Assembly (NCBI RefSeq): GCF_047730075.1
Contig: NZ_CP159831.1
Span: 2,852,001 to 2,916,000, forward strand
Source: Njordibacter sp905182035
GTDB taxonomy: Bacteria > Pseudomonadota > Gammaproteobacteria > Pseudomonadales > Balneatricaceae
Direction of reading: 5' to 3'
Length of the DNA: 64,000 nt
Shown here: piece by piece, positions 1-9,099 of the stretch
How the letters are laid out: each line of letters opens with the position of its first letter
How positions within the stretch are numbered: position 1 is the stretch's first letter
Notes under the pieces: generated by a model
Told to the model about the DNA's origin: nothing
What the model saw: only the letters and a program-made list of their open reading frames with translations
Databases searched by the model: none
Position numbers and translations under genes: made by a program

Positions 1-1
1 T

Positions 2-667
2 GCCGCACTAGCATTGGAGGTGCGTGGCATAAGTCAAAGTGAGCGCCATAAGGAGGCGTATGTTTGGCTCGATAGGGTGGGACTTGGTGGCTATGAAAAT
101 CACTATCCGCATCAACTCTCTGGTGGCATGCAACAGAGGGTTGGTCTTGCCCGTGCACTAACGTCAAACTCGGATATCATGCTAATGGACGAAGCATTTT
201 CTGCTCTCGATCCTTTGATACGCAGTGATATGCAAAAGCTGCTGCTTGAGTTACATGTAGAATTAAAAAAGACCATCGTGTTTATCACCCATGACCTCGA
301 TGAAGCCCTTCGATTGGCTGACCACCTCGTTATTCTAAAAGATGGTGCAGTTATTCAGCAGGGCGAGCCCCAGAGCATTTTAACAACACCAACTGATCCC
401 TACATTGAGGCTTTTGTAAGCGACATTAACCGTGCGCGTGTTTTGCGGGTCCGTTCTGTCATGACGCCTTTGAACCAGGAAATCACCTATGCGGGCGATG
501 TCGGCCCAGACGATACTCTAGAATCTCTAATCACCCTCTCTGATGGCAATACATCGTATAATTTTAGGGTTGTCGAAGGAGAAATCCCAATTGGTCAGAT
601 TGACATGAAGGATCTGGTTAAAGCCCTGGTTCCTAGAGTGTCGGCAGCAGAACACCAACCGTTATAG
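2..667 (+). CDS. ProV-like ABC transporter ATP-binding protein, 5' end outside window
   Basis: This is the C-terminal part of a quaternary-amine/proline-type ABC importer ATPase. The reading frame is open back to base 2, so the gene begins upstream and the TTG at 14 is not a real start. The signature LSGGMQQRVGLARAL, the Walker B stretch IMLMDEAFSALDP and the H-loop ITHDLDEA are present; Walker A lies outside the window. The C-terminal block with YIEAFVSDINRARVL is characteristic of ProV/OpuAA, where CBS-like domains sense ionic strength; here that tail is short, about 75 residues. The PhzF-family gene follows 24 nt later on the same strand, which suggests co-transcription. The substrate cannot be read from the ATPase. 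Confidence 0.82.
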   Translation, partial: AALALEVRGISQSERHKEAYVWLDRVGLGGYENHYPHQLSGGMQQRVGLARALTSNSDIMLMDEAFSALDPLIRSDMQKLLLELHVELKKTIVFITHDLDEALRLADHLVILKDGAVIQQGEPQSILTTPTDPYIEAFVSDINRARVLRVRSVMTPLNQEITYAGDVGPDDTLESLITLSDGNTSYNFRVVEGEIPIGQIDMKDLVKALVPRVSAAEHQPL

Positions 668-691
668 ACAGACAAAAGGTGTGGATTTTTT

Positions 692-1648
692 ATGAATATC
701 CAAGACCGATTGATCAAACAGCCGTCGAATGTCCCTTTTTCGATGTATGACGCCTTTACTGATGTGCCATATTCCGGTAGCCAGGCGGCTATTGTCCTGC
801 ATGCCTCAGATATCTCCATCCCAAATCGGGTTCGAATTGCACGTGAAATTGGAGCGCCAGCCACTGTGTTTGTAAACGCCATCAACCATAACAGGGTTAA
901 GGTCCAATTTTTCTCTACTGTCATGGAGTTACCGATGTGTGGGCATGGGACGGTTTGTCTGATAACGCAACTGGTTGCACAAAAACTATTACCCTGTGAG
1001 GGCAATGGGTGGTACAAGGCGGTTCTTGATCTGCCTAAAGGGGAGGCGACAGTGGAGTGTCGCCGGACGAAGGCAGGAAGAGTAGAAGTTATGTTGGATG
1101 TTGCAGAAGCACAATTTGCAGCAGTGAAAATCGATCTGGAAGAACTGGCTGGCATATTAGGTGTTAGTATTGAGGACATGTCTAACGAATTGCCACCAGA
1201 AGTCGCCACTGGCGATTTTATTCACCTCTGCCTTCCAATGCGTGATCTTGACGCGATGCGCAAACTTCAGCCTGATTTTTCAGCCCTTGCTAAGTTCTGT
1301 GTATCCAACGGATTGGACACAGTGGCTAGTTTTTCAACCGAGGTCGTAGATCAAACTTGCAATGTTCACGTACGGGATTTTTGTCCAGCCGTTGGCGTGG
1401 CTGAATCAGCTGCGGCTGGCACCACAAATGCAGCTCTATCGACCTATCTTTTACAAAAAGGGCTGGTTCAGCCAAGTGATGACGGAAGCTTGCAGGTCCG
1501 GGCTGAACAAGGAATAGAACTTGGCCGCCCCAGCCGTGTGACAACACGGATCAAAACACAAGGTGGTCATATTATTCGATTGCAGGTGGGTGGTTTAGCC
1601 AGCTTGATCGTCGACGGTATGCTCAATGTTAAACTGGATTCCTTATGA
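692..1648 (+). CDS. PhzF-family isomerase/epimerase-like protein
   Basis: This 318-residue protein has the diaminopimelate-epimerase-like double fold of the PhzF family. The N-terminal YDAFTDVPYSGSQAAIVL matches the family opening, and FFSTVMELPMCGHGTV matches its FTPxxExPxCGH block. Known members isomerise or epimerise small acids. The catalytic glutamate of PhzF, in an NLSETTFV-type motif, is replaced here by alanine in GAPATVFV, so the canonical PhzF reaction is doubtful. The stop overlaps the start of the dipeptidase gene (ATGA at 1645), so the two are translationally coupled. With the ABC ATPase upstream, this suggests uptake and processing of a small amino-acid-like compound; the substrate is unknown. 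Confidence 0.8.
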   Translation: MNIQDRLIKQPSNVPFSMYDAFTDVPYSGSQAAIVLHASDISIPNRVRIAREIGAPATVFVNAINHNRVKVQFFSTVMELPMCGHGTVCLITQLVAQKLLPCEGNGWYKAVLDLPKGEATVECRRTKAGRVEVMLDVAEAQFAAVKIDLEELAGILGVSIEDMSNELPPEVATGDFIHLCLPMRDLDAMRKLQPDFSALAKFCVSNGLDTVASFSTEVVDQTCNVHVRDFCPAVGVAESAAAGTTNAALSTYLLQKGLVQPSDDGSLQVRAEQGIELGRPSRVTTRIKTQGGHIIRLQVGGLASLIVDGMLNVKLDSL

Positions 1649-2622
1649 CAAAGACGTTGCAAGAAATTCTCGTTTGGGACGCTCATGCAGGACTGTTTCC
1701 ATCACCAGACATGGACCTTAATATCCTTGAGGACTGGCGTAAAGACGGTGTCAATTATCTGAGCGTCAATGTTGGATTTGACGTAATGTCACGTGATGAA
1801 ACGTTCGCGACGCTTGCTGCCTATCGGCGTTGGTTGCTGGCGCATTCCGATAGATTTTTATTGGCTGGAAATCTTGCTGATATAGATCATGCGCATCGCA
1901 CTGGGCGCCTTGCCATAAGCTTTGATATCGAAGGCATGAATGCGTTGGGAGGTGATATTAATATGGTTGAAGTTTATCACACCCTTGGCGTGCGTCAGAT
2001 GCTATTTGCCTACAACTTAAACAACTTAGCAGCCGGTGGCTGCCATGATGTCGACATTACCCTGACTGAGTTTGGCATCGATATTTTGACTGAAATGAAC
2101 CGCGTTGGGATGATAGTGGACGCAAGCCATACAAGCTACCGAACTAGCATGGACCTGATTGAGCGTTCAAGGACGCCTGTAGTGTTTTCACATTCCAATC
2201 CAACGTCAGTTTGGCTACATCAAAGAAATATCAAAGATGAACAGATTAAAGCCTGCGCTGCTAAAGGTGGTGTTATAGGTTTAAATGGACTCGCAATTTT
2301 TGTTGGTAACAACGACTCAACCTCTGAGTCATTATTAATCCATTTATTTCGTCTAATTGATCTGGCTGGGCCAGCTCATGTCGGGCTTGGCTTTGATTAT
2401 ACTCCAGATGTTTCCGTTGATCTTGGTGCTATCCTGCGAGCGCGGCCAGATTACTGGCCCAAAGGCCAACAATACGATACACCTAACATTGAACATGCCG
2501 GTCCATCAAAGATTCCAGACCTAGTGAAGGGCATGCAGGCACGAGGTCTTTCTGAGTCTGAAATTGGAGGTATTTTGGGTGGAAACTTTACCCGTGTCGC
2601 CCATGCGAGTTGGATACACTGA
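1645..2622 (+). CDS. Peptidase M19 (membrane/renal-type dipeptidase family)
   Basis: This 325-residue zinc dipeptidase belongs to family M19, which cleaves dipeptides and sometimes D-amino-acid or lactam substrates. Visible family blocks are the N-terminal WDAHAG (metal ligands), SFDIEGMNALGGD (bridging glutamate), DASHTS and VVFSHSN (histidine ligands) and GLGFDYTPD. The length is usual for the family. No signal peptide is visible, so it is probably cytoplasmic. It overlaps the PhzF-like gene by 4 nt and is the last gene of the rightward group. It converges on the CocE-type hydrolase with only 27 nt between stop codons. Confidence 0.87.
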   Translation: MTKTLQEILVWDAHAGLFPSPDMDLNILEDWRKDGVNYLSVNVGFDVMSRDETFATLAAYRRWLLAHSDRFLLAGNLADIDHAHRTGRLAISFDIEGMNALGGDINMVEVYHTLGVRQMLFAYNLNNLAAGGCHDVDITLTEFGIDILTEMNRVGMIVDASHTSYRTSMDLIERSRTPVVFSHSNPTSVWLHQRNIKDEQIKACAAKGGVIGLNGLAIFVGNNDSTSESLLIHLFRLIDLAGPAHVGLGFDYTPDVSVDLGAILRARPDYWPKGQQYDTPNIEHAGPSKIPDLVKGMQARGLSESEIGGILGGNFTRVAHASWIH

Positions 2623-2649
2623 GGCCCCGCATTGTATTCGACAAATTCG

Positions 2650-4677
2650 TCAGCACATACGGGCAATTTTGTGGTCAAAGGTCCGTTCAAACACCTGCTT
2701 ACCCTGCTCATAGGCTCGGACTGTCGCGGTAAGAAAATAGTAATAATGATCACACATCAATTGTGTTTCGGTAACCGTCCGAACCGCCCAATCGTCCCGA
2801 GAATATTCAAATTCCCAGCCAAAACGGGCCTGAGAAGATAGCGGGTCACCAGCGGTTATTTCATAACTTTCGTATTTAACTGCTGAAGTCACTAAACCGT
2901 GCGCCTCAAAGACAACTTCACCGAGGTCATCTCTAATTGTCAGACTTGTCTTACCCTGATGCATATCATGTGTAACTTGCCTTTTAGATTGTGGCACCCG
3001 TTTCTCAGTAAGTGCTGAAGCAGGTGGTGCTATTGGTGGGTTCACTTGAACAGAGCCTTCCTCTTGTTTTTGACGGCCTGGCAAAGATAAACAGGCAGGT
3101 TTTTTGGCAAGTGTTAAAACTGGATTTTCGACAGCGGGCCAGATAAATGGCCAATAAGCGGTTGATAAGGCAATGCGTATTTTGTGCCCAGGGAGGAACC
3201 TATGCCCAGCGTAGTCCAGTCTTAGCTGCAGTGATTGAGTTTCTCCTACTGGCATCGGAATTGGATTTTCGTTGCCGTTCCGATGGGTTAAATTAAGGAC
3301 CCCTATCGAAATAAGTTCTGAACTGCCACTTGGTGCGACATCACACAAGCGCACAATTAAATGCCCGGTTGTTGAGTTTGACTGTAATGATATTGTAATT
3401 TCTGGGCAACCAAAAACATCAATGGCTTGATCAAGAATGTCACCATCAAAACAAGTACTTTGTGCGTCAGTTAGCCGTTGGCAACCGGCAACTTCTGCGC
3501 CAGAACAATGGGGTACCCACTCTCCTGCCATCGCGCCAGTGTCGACTGGGCTATGGATCTGAACTGGGGGAGCATCAACAGCCTTGCTGGTGAGACCAGC
3601 CTTTGCCATATATAGGTGTGACATGGTGTTGGAGGGTAGTGGCCAAGTTTGATCGTCTATCCATCTACCTGCCACTGTCATCACAAAAGGATTGGGCATT
3701 GAGCTGTCTTTGATGAAGGTGAGATGCGTTTTTTCTGTTCCAAGCCTTGCCGGTTCGTCGCTAAGCCATTGGCGCCACCACGCCAGAGATGACCCAAGAT
3801 AATCATACGATGGCCCAGGTGTGCCAAGATGTGGAAAGTGGTGTGCCCAAGGACCACAGACTGCATGACAACGTCCTTTGAGATTATCCATTAAGGCAGG
3901 CAACGCGTTAACATAAAGATCATTCCAGCCACTTATAATCATTACTGGTATTTCAATGGCGTCAAAATTTTCGCAAATGGAACCATGCTTCCAATAGTCG
4001 TCTCGGGTTTGATGTTGAAACCATTCAACAGCAAAAAACTTAAGGTTCTCCAGTCGGTTCAGCCACATAGAGCGCCATTTTTTACCAACAACAGAGGGGT
4101 CGGGTGGGCGGGACGTGAAGGCTGTTAATGACGTACCCCAACCAAAGTTTTCGTTCAGAAGGCAGCCGTTCTTATAATGTACATCATCATTGTAGCGATC
4201 AACAGTAGCACCAATTGCAATGATTGCTTTCAGAGCCTTTGGCCTACGTGCAGCGACTTGTAACGCCGCAAAACCACCCCAGGAAAGGCCTGTCATTCCA
4301 ACATTGCCGTTGCACCAGGGCTGTTTTGCAGCCCATTTGATAACAGCGATCGCATCATCTTGTTCAAGCTTTAGATATTCGTCTTCCAGAATTCCATCTG
4401 AATCTCCGCAGCCGCGAAGATCCACTCGTAGAGTAGCCACGCCATGACCAGCCCAATAGGGATGCATGCGCTCGTCAATTGGCAGTGTTCCATCTTGACG
4501 TCGGTAGGGAATGATCTCGACCACAACTGGAACAGGTACTGTAATATCTGGACGCCATAAACGTGCCGCCAGTTGGATGTCTTTGGAAACAGAAATCCAT
4601 TCTGTGGGTTGGTCAATAACAGTATATGGAGTGTCTGATACTATAACCAACTCGGGAGAGTTCATATCAGGAAACAT
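2650..4677 (-). CDS. CocE/NonD family alpha/beta hydrolase
   Basis: This protein of about 675 residues has an alpha/beta hydrolase domain followed by the C-terminal jelly roll of the X-Pro dipeptidyl-peptidase/cocaine esterase family. The nucleophile elbow is GLSWGG, the acid lies in SGWNDLY and the histidine in GPWAHHF, so the triad looks complete. The family cleaves acyl esters or X-Pro peptides; the substrate is not predictable. The ATG at 4677 is chosen because upstream TTG codons run into a fragment of another gene (4667-4802). No strong ribosome site is visible. The start region is built on a relic of the protease gene found in the mobile elements, so its promoter may have been captured. 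Confidence 0.83.
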   Translation of the reverse strand: MFPDMNSPELVIVSDTPYTVIDQPTEWISVSKDIQLAARLWRPDITVPVPVVVEIIPYRRQDGTLPIDERMHPYWAGHGVATLRVDLRGCGDSDGILEDEYLKLEQDDAIAVIKWAAKQPWCNGNVGMTGLSWGGFAALQVAARRPKALKAIIAIGATVDRYNDDVHYKNGCLLNENFGWGTSLTAFTSRPPDPSVVGKKWRSMWLNRLENLKFFAVEWFQHQTRDDYWKHGSICENFDAIEIPVMIISGWNDLYVNALPALMDNLKGRCHAVCGPWAHHFPHLGTPGPSYDYLGSSLAWWRQWLSDEPARLGTEKTHLTFIKDSSMPNPFVMTVAGRWIDDQTWPLPSNTMSHLYMAKAGLTSKAVDAPPVQIHSPVDTGAMAGEWVPHCSGAEVAGCQRLTDAQSTCFDGDILDQAIDVFGCPEITISLQSNSTTGHLIVRLCDVAPSGSSELISIGVLNLTHRNGNENPIPMPVGETQSLQLRLDYAGHRFLPGHKIRIALSTAYWPFIWPAVENPVLTLAKKPACLSLPGRQKQEEGSVQVNPPIAPPASALTEKRVPQSKRQVTHDMHQGKTSLTIRDDLGEVVFEAHGLVTSAVKYESYEITAGDPLSSQARFGWEFEYSRDDWAVRTVTETQLMCDHYYYFLTATVRAYEQGKQVFERTFDHKIARMC

Positions 4678-4802
4678 GAGCCGTGGACCCTTTAACAACA
4701 CCAAACAGTGCCACCATCACCAAACAGACTTTGACAGAGATATTCTTCATACCCCACATCTTAGACTATTTATTGTTATGAAAACATATGTCATGGTCTC
4801 AC
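4667..4802 (-). pseudogene. 5' relic (promoter region and signal peptide) of a MORN/trypsin-like protease gene
   Basis: On the minus strand, a 27-codon reading frame from the ATG at 4750 to a TGA at 4667 starts MKNISVKVCLVMVALFG. The intact protease at 49183 starts MNNISLKICLLIVALFG. The roughly 47 nt upstream (4756-4802) match 49131-49178 at about 85 percent by eye, mostly with transitions. So promoter, ribosome site and signal peptide are copied together, and the frame then stops inside the start of the CocE-type gene. I read it as a remnant of a former insertion of the same element family more than 40 kb away. Confidence 0.65.
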
Positions 4803-4812
4803 AATCTGTGGA

Positions 4813-6063
4813 TCATGAAGATGTACTAAAGGTTGGCACTTTGGGAACAGCAGAGGGGGTTTCTTTTATTAGAAATGCCAGAACACCCGCAATGATGGCT
4901 AGTGCGATCGAACTCATCCAAATAAGGTCATAAGTTGCGTCTTTATCAAAAAAGTATCCCCCTAATGAAGCCGCTATGGCGGCACCGATGGAATGCCCCG
5001 CCGATAGTAAGCCCATGGTTAAGCCCATCACCTTAAGGCCAATATGACTAGCGACTAAACTGGCGGTAACGGGTACCGTCGAATAATCCACTACGCCAAA
5101 AATAACTGCAAACAACAACAGTGTTTCGTAGCTAGTGCCCACATTAAGCAATATCCAGAAAGTTAAGCCACGAATAATATAAATACAGCCAAGTAATAAA
5201 GGCCGATTCATTTTATCGGTTAACCAGCCAATGCCAATCATACCTAGCAGGTTCACCGCCGACAGCAGTCCATAAGCAGCTGCACTTGGTATTGGTTTAA
5301 AACCACAAAAAGATGCAAACGGCATTAAATGGGTTTCAATAACACCAGTGGTTGTGTAACCACAGATGAGGTAACTCCAGAACAGCAAATGAAAAACCGG
5401 AGTAGAAAAAAGTTTCTTAATAGAAGATTTTAAGTCAGTGGTGTCATTCACTGATGATGCTTTCTTGGGCGCCTTGATTGGTTTATCCCTGGGTACCCAC
5501 CAAACAAAAGGAATCAGGCATGCAATGCCCGCTGCAATTCCTACAAATCCCCAACGCCAACTAAATGAAGCAAAAATAAAAGCGATTAAAGGTACAATTA
5601 AAAACTGTCCAGCAGAGGATCCCGAGGTTGCAATGCCCGATGCAAACCCAACATTTTTTGGATAGGCGCGGGCCACTGCAGAGGCAACAACGTGAGTTGC
5701 GATGATACCAAACCCAACGCCACCAATAACACCAAAACCAATCAATAGTACCCAGGCACTGTTGGCCATACTGATGACAACGCAGGATGTGAAGACCGCA
5801 ATAAGCCCTAATAGCAAAGTAAACCGAAGGCCTTTACGGTCTAGAATGAACCCTGAAATAGGCGATGCAATTGCCATGATTAACAACGCAACAGCAGCAA
5901 CATTGGAAACATAGCCACGACTCCAGCCCAACTCACTTTCCCAGATTGGCATTGCCAGCCCTAAAGCAGCACGGGCCGAAAATACCAACGCCAGTGCTAA
6001 AAAGCCCATCGCTACAACAATGATGGCTCGATGGAGCGTCTTACTTTCACTAGTATCATTCAT
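4813..6063 (-). CDS. MFS transporter, oxalate/formate-antiporter-like (OFA/MCT) type
   Basis: This major facilitator transporter has about 416 residues and twelve predicted hydrophobic segments. The loop between helices 2 and 3 reads GFILDRKGLRF, the MFS signature, and a basic loop near residues 190-210 (KAPKKASS) divides the two halves. The family moves organic acids or small metabolites across the inner membrane. The start at 6063 (MNDTSESK) is chosen because residues before it are not membrane-protein-like and include no good ribosome site. It lies about 135 bp upstream of the CocE-type gene on the same strand and may serve the same substrate, but nothing in the sequence names it. Confidence 0.82.
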   Translation of the reverse strand: MNDTSESKTLHRAIIVVAMGFLALALVFSARAALGLAMPIWESELGWSRGYVSNVAAVALLIMAIASPISGFILDRKGLRFTLLLGLIAVFTSCVVISMANSAWVLLIGFGVIGGVGFGIIATHVVASAVARAYPKNVGFASGIATSGSSAGQFLIVPLIAFIFASFSWRWGFVGIAAGIACLIPFVWWVPRDKPIKAPKKASSVNDTTDLKSSIKKLFSTPVFHLLFWSYLICGYTTTGVIETHLMPFASFCGFKPIPSAAAYGLLSAVNLLGMIGIGWLTDKMNRPLLLGCIYIIRGLTFWILLNVGTSYETLLLFAVIFGVVDYSTVPVTASLVASHIGLKVMGLTMGLLSAGHSIGAAIAASLGGYFFDKDATYDLIWMSSIALAIIAGVLAFLIKETPSAVPKVPTFSTSS

Positions 6064-6326
6064 GTTGCAAAATTCTTTAGTTGAAACAATGGCATAAAGG
6101 GCACGATGTCGAGATTGTACATAACGTGGGGTATTGATCGTAGTTGAACATGGCCTTACATTACTCGTCAATAAGTAATCATAAAGTTGTTTGTCACTTA
6201 GCCCAGCGTAAGTGTGCAAGCTAAATATCATTGCTTAGGGTAATAGACTACCGAGTCTCACTGGACCTCTACGGACCTTAGCGCCTCATTCTATAGTAAG
6301 CCAATGAAGCAAGAGGTATTGAGGCG

Positions 6327-6470
6327 ATGCATCTACAAAATTACGATATTATGGTGGAACACTCAGTCATGAGGTTTCAGGATGGGTCACGGGAGTCTGT
6401 GATTAAAGTTAAAATGCAAGAAGATGGGCAGATGATCCGTTCCGAAACTGGCGCTTCGCTAATGAAGTGA
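6327..6470 (+). CDS. Small ORF of unknown function (47 aa)
   Basis: The ORF runs from ATG at 6327 to TGA at 6468-6470, with AGAGG about ten bases upstream. It is charged and soluble (MRFQDGSRESVIKVKMQEDG in the middle), with no signal peptide and no family I recognise. It could be a fragment of a larger lost gene in this decayed region. The rest of the 6064-6514 gap holds nothing else I can support. Confidence 0.25.
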   Translation: MHLQNYDIMVEHSVMRFQDGSRESVIKVKMQEDGQMIRSETGASLMK

Positions 6471-6514
6471 TAGAATAGATTATTAAGAATTATCATTAAC
6501 ACAAGGATGTTTTC

Positions 6515-6805
6515 ATGCGTATAAATAAGTTATTAGTAACCTTAGCCTTCTCAACGATCTTCGGAAATGGAGTTGCAGTAGCTTCGGGTGATGCTAGTGA
6601 GATTGAAAGTGAGCCTATCCGTTGTTACATACTGGCTACGGCCGCTGCAAGCCTACCCACGGGGCAGGCTGTAAAATTATGCAGTGGGACAACAGATGGT
6701 ATAAAGGTATTTAAGTGCTTTATGAAAGCGGTTGCGCCTACTGATGAAGGTGGCCTGGACCTTCCTATGGGTTTCGCTATAAATCTATGCAAAACAAAAC
6801 CGTAG
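6515..6805 (+). CDS. Small exported protein with repeated LPxGxAxxLC motif
   Basis: This 96-residue protein has a signal peptide (residues about 1-24, ending VAVASG). The mature part contains four cysteines and two copies of a short motif: SLPTGQAVKLCSGTTD and DLPMGFAINLC. The spacing suggests two disulfide-linked repeats in the periplasm or outside the cell. AAGGA lies about eight bases before the ATG. I do not recognise the family. It is followed closely by a broken metallo-beta-lactamase-fold gene, so it may be an isolated survivor of a lost operon. Confidence 0.6.
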   Translation: MRINKLLVTLAFSTIFGNGVAVASGDASEIESEPIRCYILATAAASLPTGQAVKLCSGTTDGIKVFKCFMKAVAPTDEGGLDLPMGFAINLCKTKP

Positions 6806-6823
6806 CGTTTTTTGGAACCTACT

Positions 6824-7099
6824 ATGAATCGTATAGCACCAGAAAACTGGTATCAAATAAAAAAAATAGGCGAGGATGTCACCTATATTTCTGAGCCCTA
6901 TATCAAAGAATTTTATCGCTGTAATATCTGGCATGTACGTGGCAGTCAAAGTGATATGTTAGTTGACAGTGGGATGGGTGTGGTATCCCTGACTAATTGG
7001 GTTTCAATCGTTACTGAAAAGGGTGGCCCCAGAAACCGAGGAAATCGTAGATACCATCAACCACGCAGCGGGGAAGAAGCCCTACTAGCCGCGAAATGA
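6824..7099 (+). pseudogene. N-terminal fragment of a metallo-beta-lactamase-fold hydrolase
   Basis: Translation from the ATG at 6824 gives an MBL-fold N-terminus: DVTYISEPYIKEFYRCNIW followed by SDMLVDSGMGVVSL, which matches the first strands and the IDTG-type turn of the fold. The HxHxDH zinc motif that should follow is absent. After about base 7010 the frame turns into an unrelated basic tail (GGPRNRGNRRYHQ). In the next frame, bases 7017-7081 read VAPETEEIVDTINHAAGKK and stop, which looks like the C-terminus of another protein. This is a deletion junction between two genes; no functional hydrolase remains. Confidence 0.7.
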
Positions 7100-7114
7100 G
7101 CCTGGAGTAAATTG

Positions 7115-8887
7115 ATGACCAAGCTACTTTCCAAACCACAGGCCCAGAACCCCTCGGCGACCTTAACGACGCTTGAAGATCTTGCAAAGTTGGCAAACTA
7201 CTCGCTCATGGACACGCTCTCCAGCGATCCTGACGCCAAAGATAACGGCGCTGACCACTTACCAAGACAAGTATTCACAGGGCACTATGTTCCCGTAAAT
7301 CCTACCCCTATTAGGGACCCTGAGTACGTTGCCCATAGCCAAAATTTCTTCCGCGAACTTGGTTGGGCCGACCACATGGCACAGTTACCCGACTTCGTGC
7401 GGATGTTCTCTGGTGATATCTCCCACGTACCAGAACCCATGCGCAAGGTTGGTTGGGCATGTGGCTACGCAGTGTCCATATTCGGTACTGAATACTACCA
7501 GCAATGCCCATTCAAAACAGGCAACGGATACGGCGATGGGCGCGCAGTTTCTGTACTTGAGGCTGTCATCAACAATGAGCGGTGGGAGATGCAACTCAAA
7601 GGTGGAGGCCGAACGCCCTACTCTCGCGGAGCGGACGGACGGGCTGTTTTGCGCTCCAGTGTAAGGGAATTCTTGGCACAAGAACACATGCACTCGCTAG
7701 GAGTGCCTACATCACGATCTTTATGTTTGTACGTTTCTAAAACGGAACAGGTGAAGCGGCCTTGGTACTCAGAGGGCTCGCGCATGAAGGATCCAGATAG
7801 GATGATATCTGAGCCCGCCGCTATCTCGACACGCGTCGCACCGTCGTTTATTAGAGTAGGTCAATTAGAGCTATTCGGTCGTCGTGCCCGCAAGAAAGAA
7901 CACCCAAAAGCCATGGCAGAACTGGAGATGATGGTGTTGCACTTGATCGACCGTGAGTACGCCAACGTCATCGACAAGCAGCTAAGCACCGCTGAAAAAG
8001 TGGTATTACTAGCGCGTGAATTCCGCAACCGCCTTACGTCACTTGTAGCGAACTGGATCCGTGTAGGTTACTGCCAAGGCAATTTTAACAGCGACAACTG
8101 CGCGGCTGGTGGTTTCACACTTGATTACGGTCCGTTCGGATTCTGCGATGCATTCAGCCCGCACTACCAGCCATGGACAAGTGGCGGGCATCACTTCTCG
8201 TTCCTAAACCAACCCGTGGCAGCGGAACGTAACTTCCACATGTTTTGTACGGCATTGCGGCCGTTGCTATTGTCTCATCAGGACTATTTGCCACAGCTAG
8301 ATGAGATTAATAGTAAATTTTCCAAAGAGATGGAAGTGCAAATGGAGCAGATGTGGGCTACCAAACTTGGACTTGTCAGGTTTAACGCGGCGCTGTTCAG
8401 TGAGCTAGAAACACTCATGGTACAAACCTCTGTCGATTACACCCTCTTCTTCCGCCAGCTCTCGATGATACCTGACGATATTAACCCTCTCAAAAAAAGC
8501 TTCTACAAAGGTTCTATGTATACGACAGATCCGGTAGGAATGGATCAACGTTGGTTAGAGTGGTTAACCAAATGGAAAATGCTTATCGATAGCAATAGCA
8601 ATAACATTAGCACAGCCGAAGGTAGTATTGCTGCGCCTAGATCTCGTGCGGAGGTCTCTAAGCAGATGAAACTTGTAAACCCAAAGTACAGCTTACAAGA
8701 GTGGTTTGTTGTACCTGCGTATCAGCAAGCCTCTGCAGGCAACTACACTTTAGTTAGAGAGCTGCAAGACGTAATGACCCAACCATACGCGGAGCAATCC
8801 AAGGATGTGGAGGAAAAGTATTATAGGATAAAACCGTCTGAGCTATTTGAGCTGGGTGGCTTATCACATTATAGTTGCTCGTCGTAA
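7115..8887 (+). CDS. selO: SelO/YdiU-family protein adenylyltransferase (AMPylase), divergent
   Basis: This 590-residue pseudokinase-fold AMPylase transfers AMP from ATP to protein side chains. Family blocks are MQLKGGGRTPYSRGADGRA, LRSSVREFLAQEHMHSLGVPTSR and the metal site NSDNCAAGGFTLDYGPFGF. In the metal site the Asp-Asn pair and the later Asp, which are catalytic in characterised SelO proteins, are kept. The usual HGVMNTDN is altered to CQGNFNSDN, so this is a divergent branch. ATG 7115 is preferred to the TTG at 7112 because GGAG lies seven bases upstream. Its stop overlaps the ATG of a dead sagB-like gene (TAATG), so it once headed an operon. Confidence 0.88.
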   Translation: MTKLLSKPQAQNPSATLTTLEDLAKLANYSLMDTLSSDPDAKDNGADHLPRQVFTGHYVPVNPTPIRDPEYVAHSQNFFRELGWADHMAQLPDFVRMFSGDISHVPEPMRKVGWACGYAVSIFGTEYYQQCPFKTGNGYGDGRAVSVLEAVINNERWEMQLKGGGRTPYSRGADGRAVLRSSVREFLAQEHMHSLGVPTSRSLCLYVSKTEQVKRPWYSEGSRMKDPDRMISEPAAISTRVAPSFIRVGQLELFGRRARKKEHPKAMAELEMMVLHLIDREYANVIDKQLSTAEKVVLLAREFRNRLTSLVANWIRVGYCQGNFNSDNCAAGGFTLDYGPFGFCDAFSPHYQPWTSGGHHFSFLNQPVAAERNFHMFCTALRPLLLSHQDYLPQLDEINSKFSKEMEVQMEQMWATKLGLVRFNAALFSELETLMVQTSVDYTLFFRQLSMIPDDINPLKKSFYKGSMYTTDPVGMDQRWLEWLTKWKMLIDSNSNNISTAEGSIAAPRSRAEVSKQMKLVNPKYSLQEWFVVPAYQQASAGNYTLVRELQDVMTQPYAEQSKDVEEKYYRIKPSELFELGGLSHYSCSS

Positions 8888-9099
8888 TGATTGAACATAG
8901 CATCACTCAAGGCCTGATTGAGGAAGAGGTGAGTGCCGAAGAGGTGCAGATCGCTTACCACGAGCAAACATAGCATCACTTCCATTTCTACGCCGCCGCA
9001 CTTGGATTGGACTGGGCGACACAGCCAGATCCGTTTCGGCGCTACATAGGTGCAGACCTTGTGCGCTTACCTTTGCCTAAAGCGGGACGGGCGCTTTAA
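8887..9099 (+). pseudogene. SagB-type dehydrogenase remnant (nonsense codon, truncated)
   Basis: The frame opens with an ATG overlapping the selO stop. It reads VQIAYHEQT, then TAG (8971-8973), then continues in the same frame as HHFHFYAAALGLDWATQPDPFRRYIGA before ending at TAA 9097. The phrase LDWATQPDPFRRY is typical of the N-terminus of SagB/ThcOx nitroreductase-like dehydrogenases. The TAG sits where a lysine codon is expected, an AAG-to-TAG change. The FMN-binding body of the protein is missing; a moaA fragment is joined at about 9092. Confidence 0.7.

Noticed and set aside
7017..7081. Reading VAPETEEIVDTINHAAGKK as a separate gene
   Set aside because: It has no start or ribosome site and opens after a stop; it is only the C-terminal end of a lost gene, mentioned with the MBL remnant.
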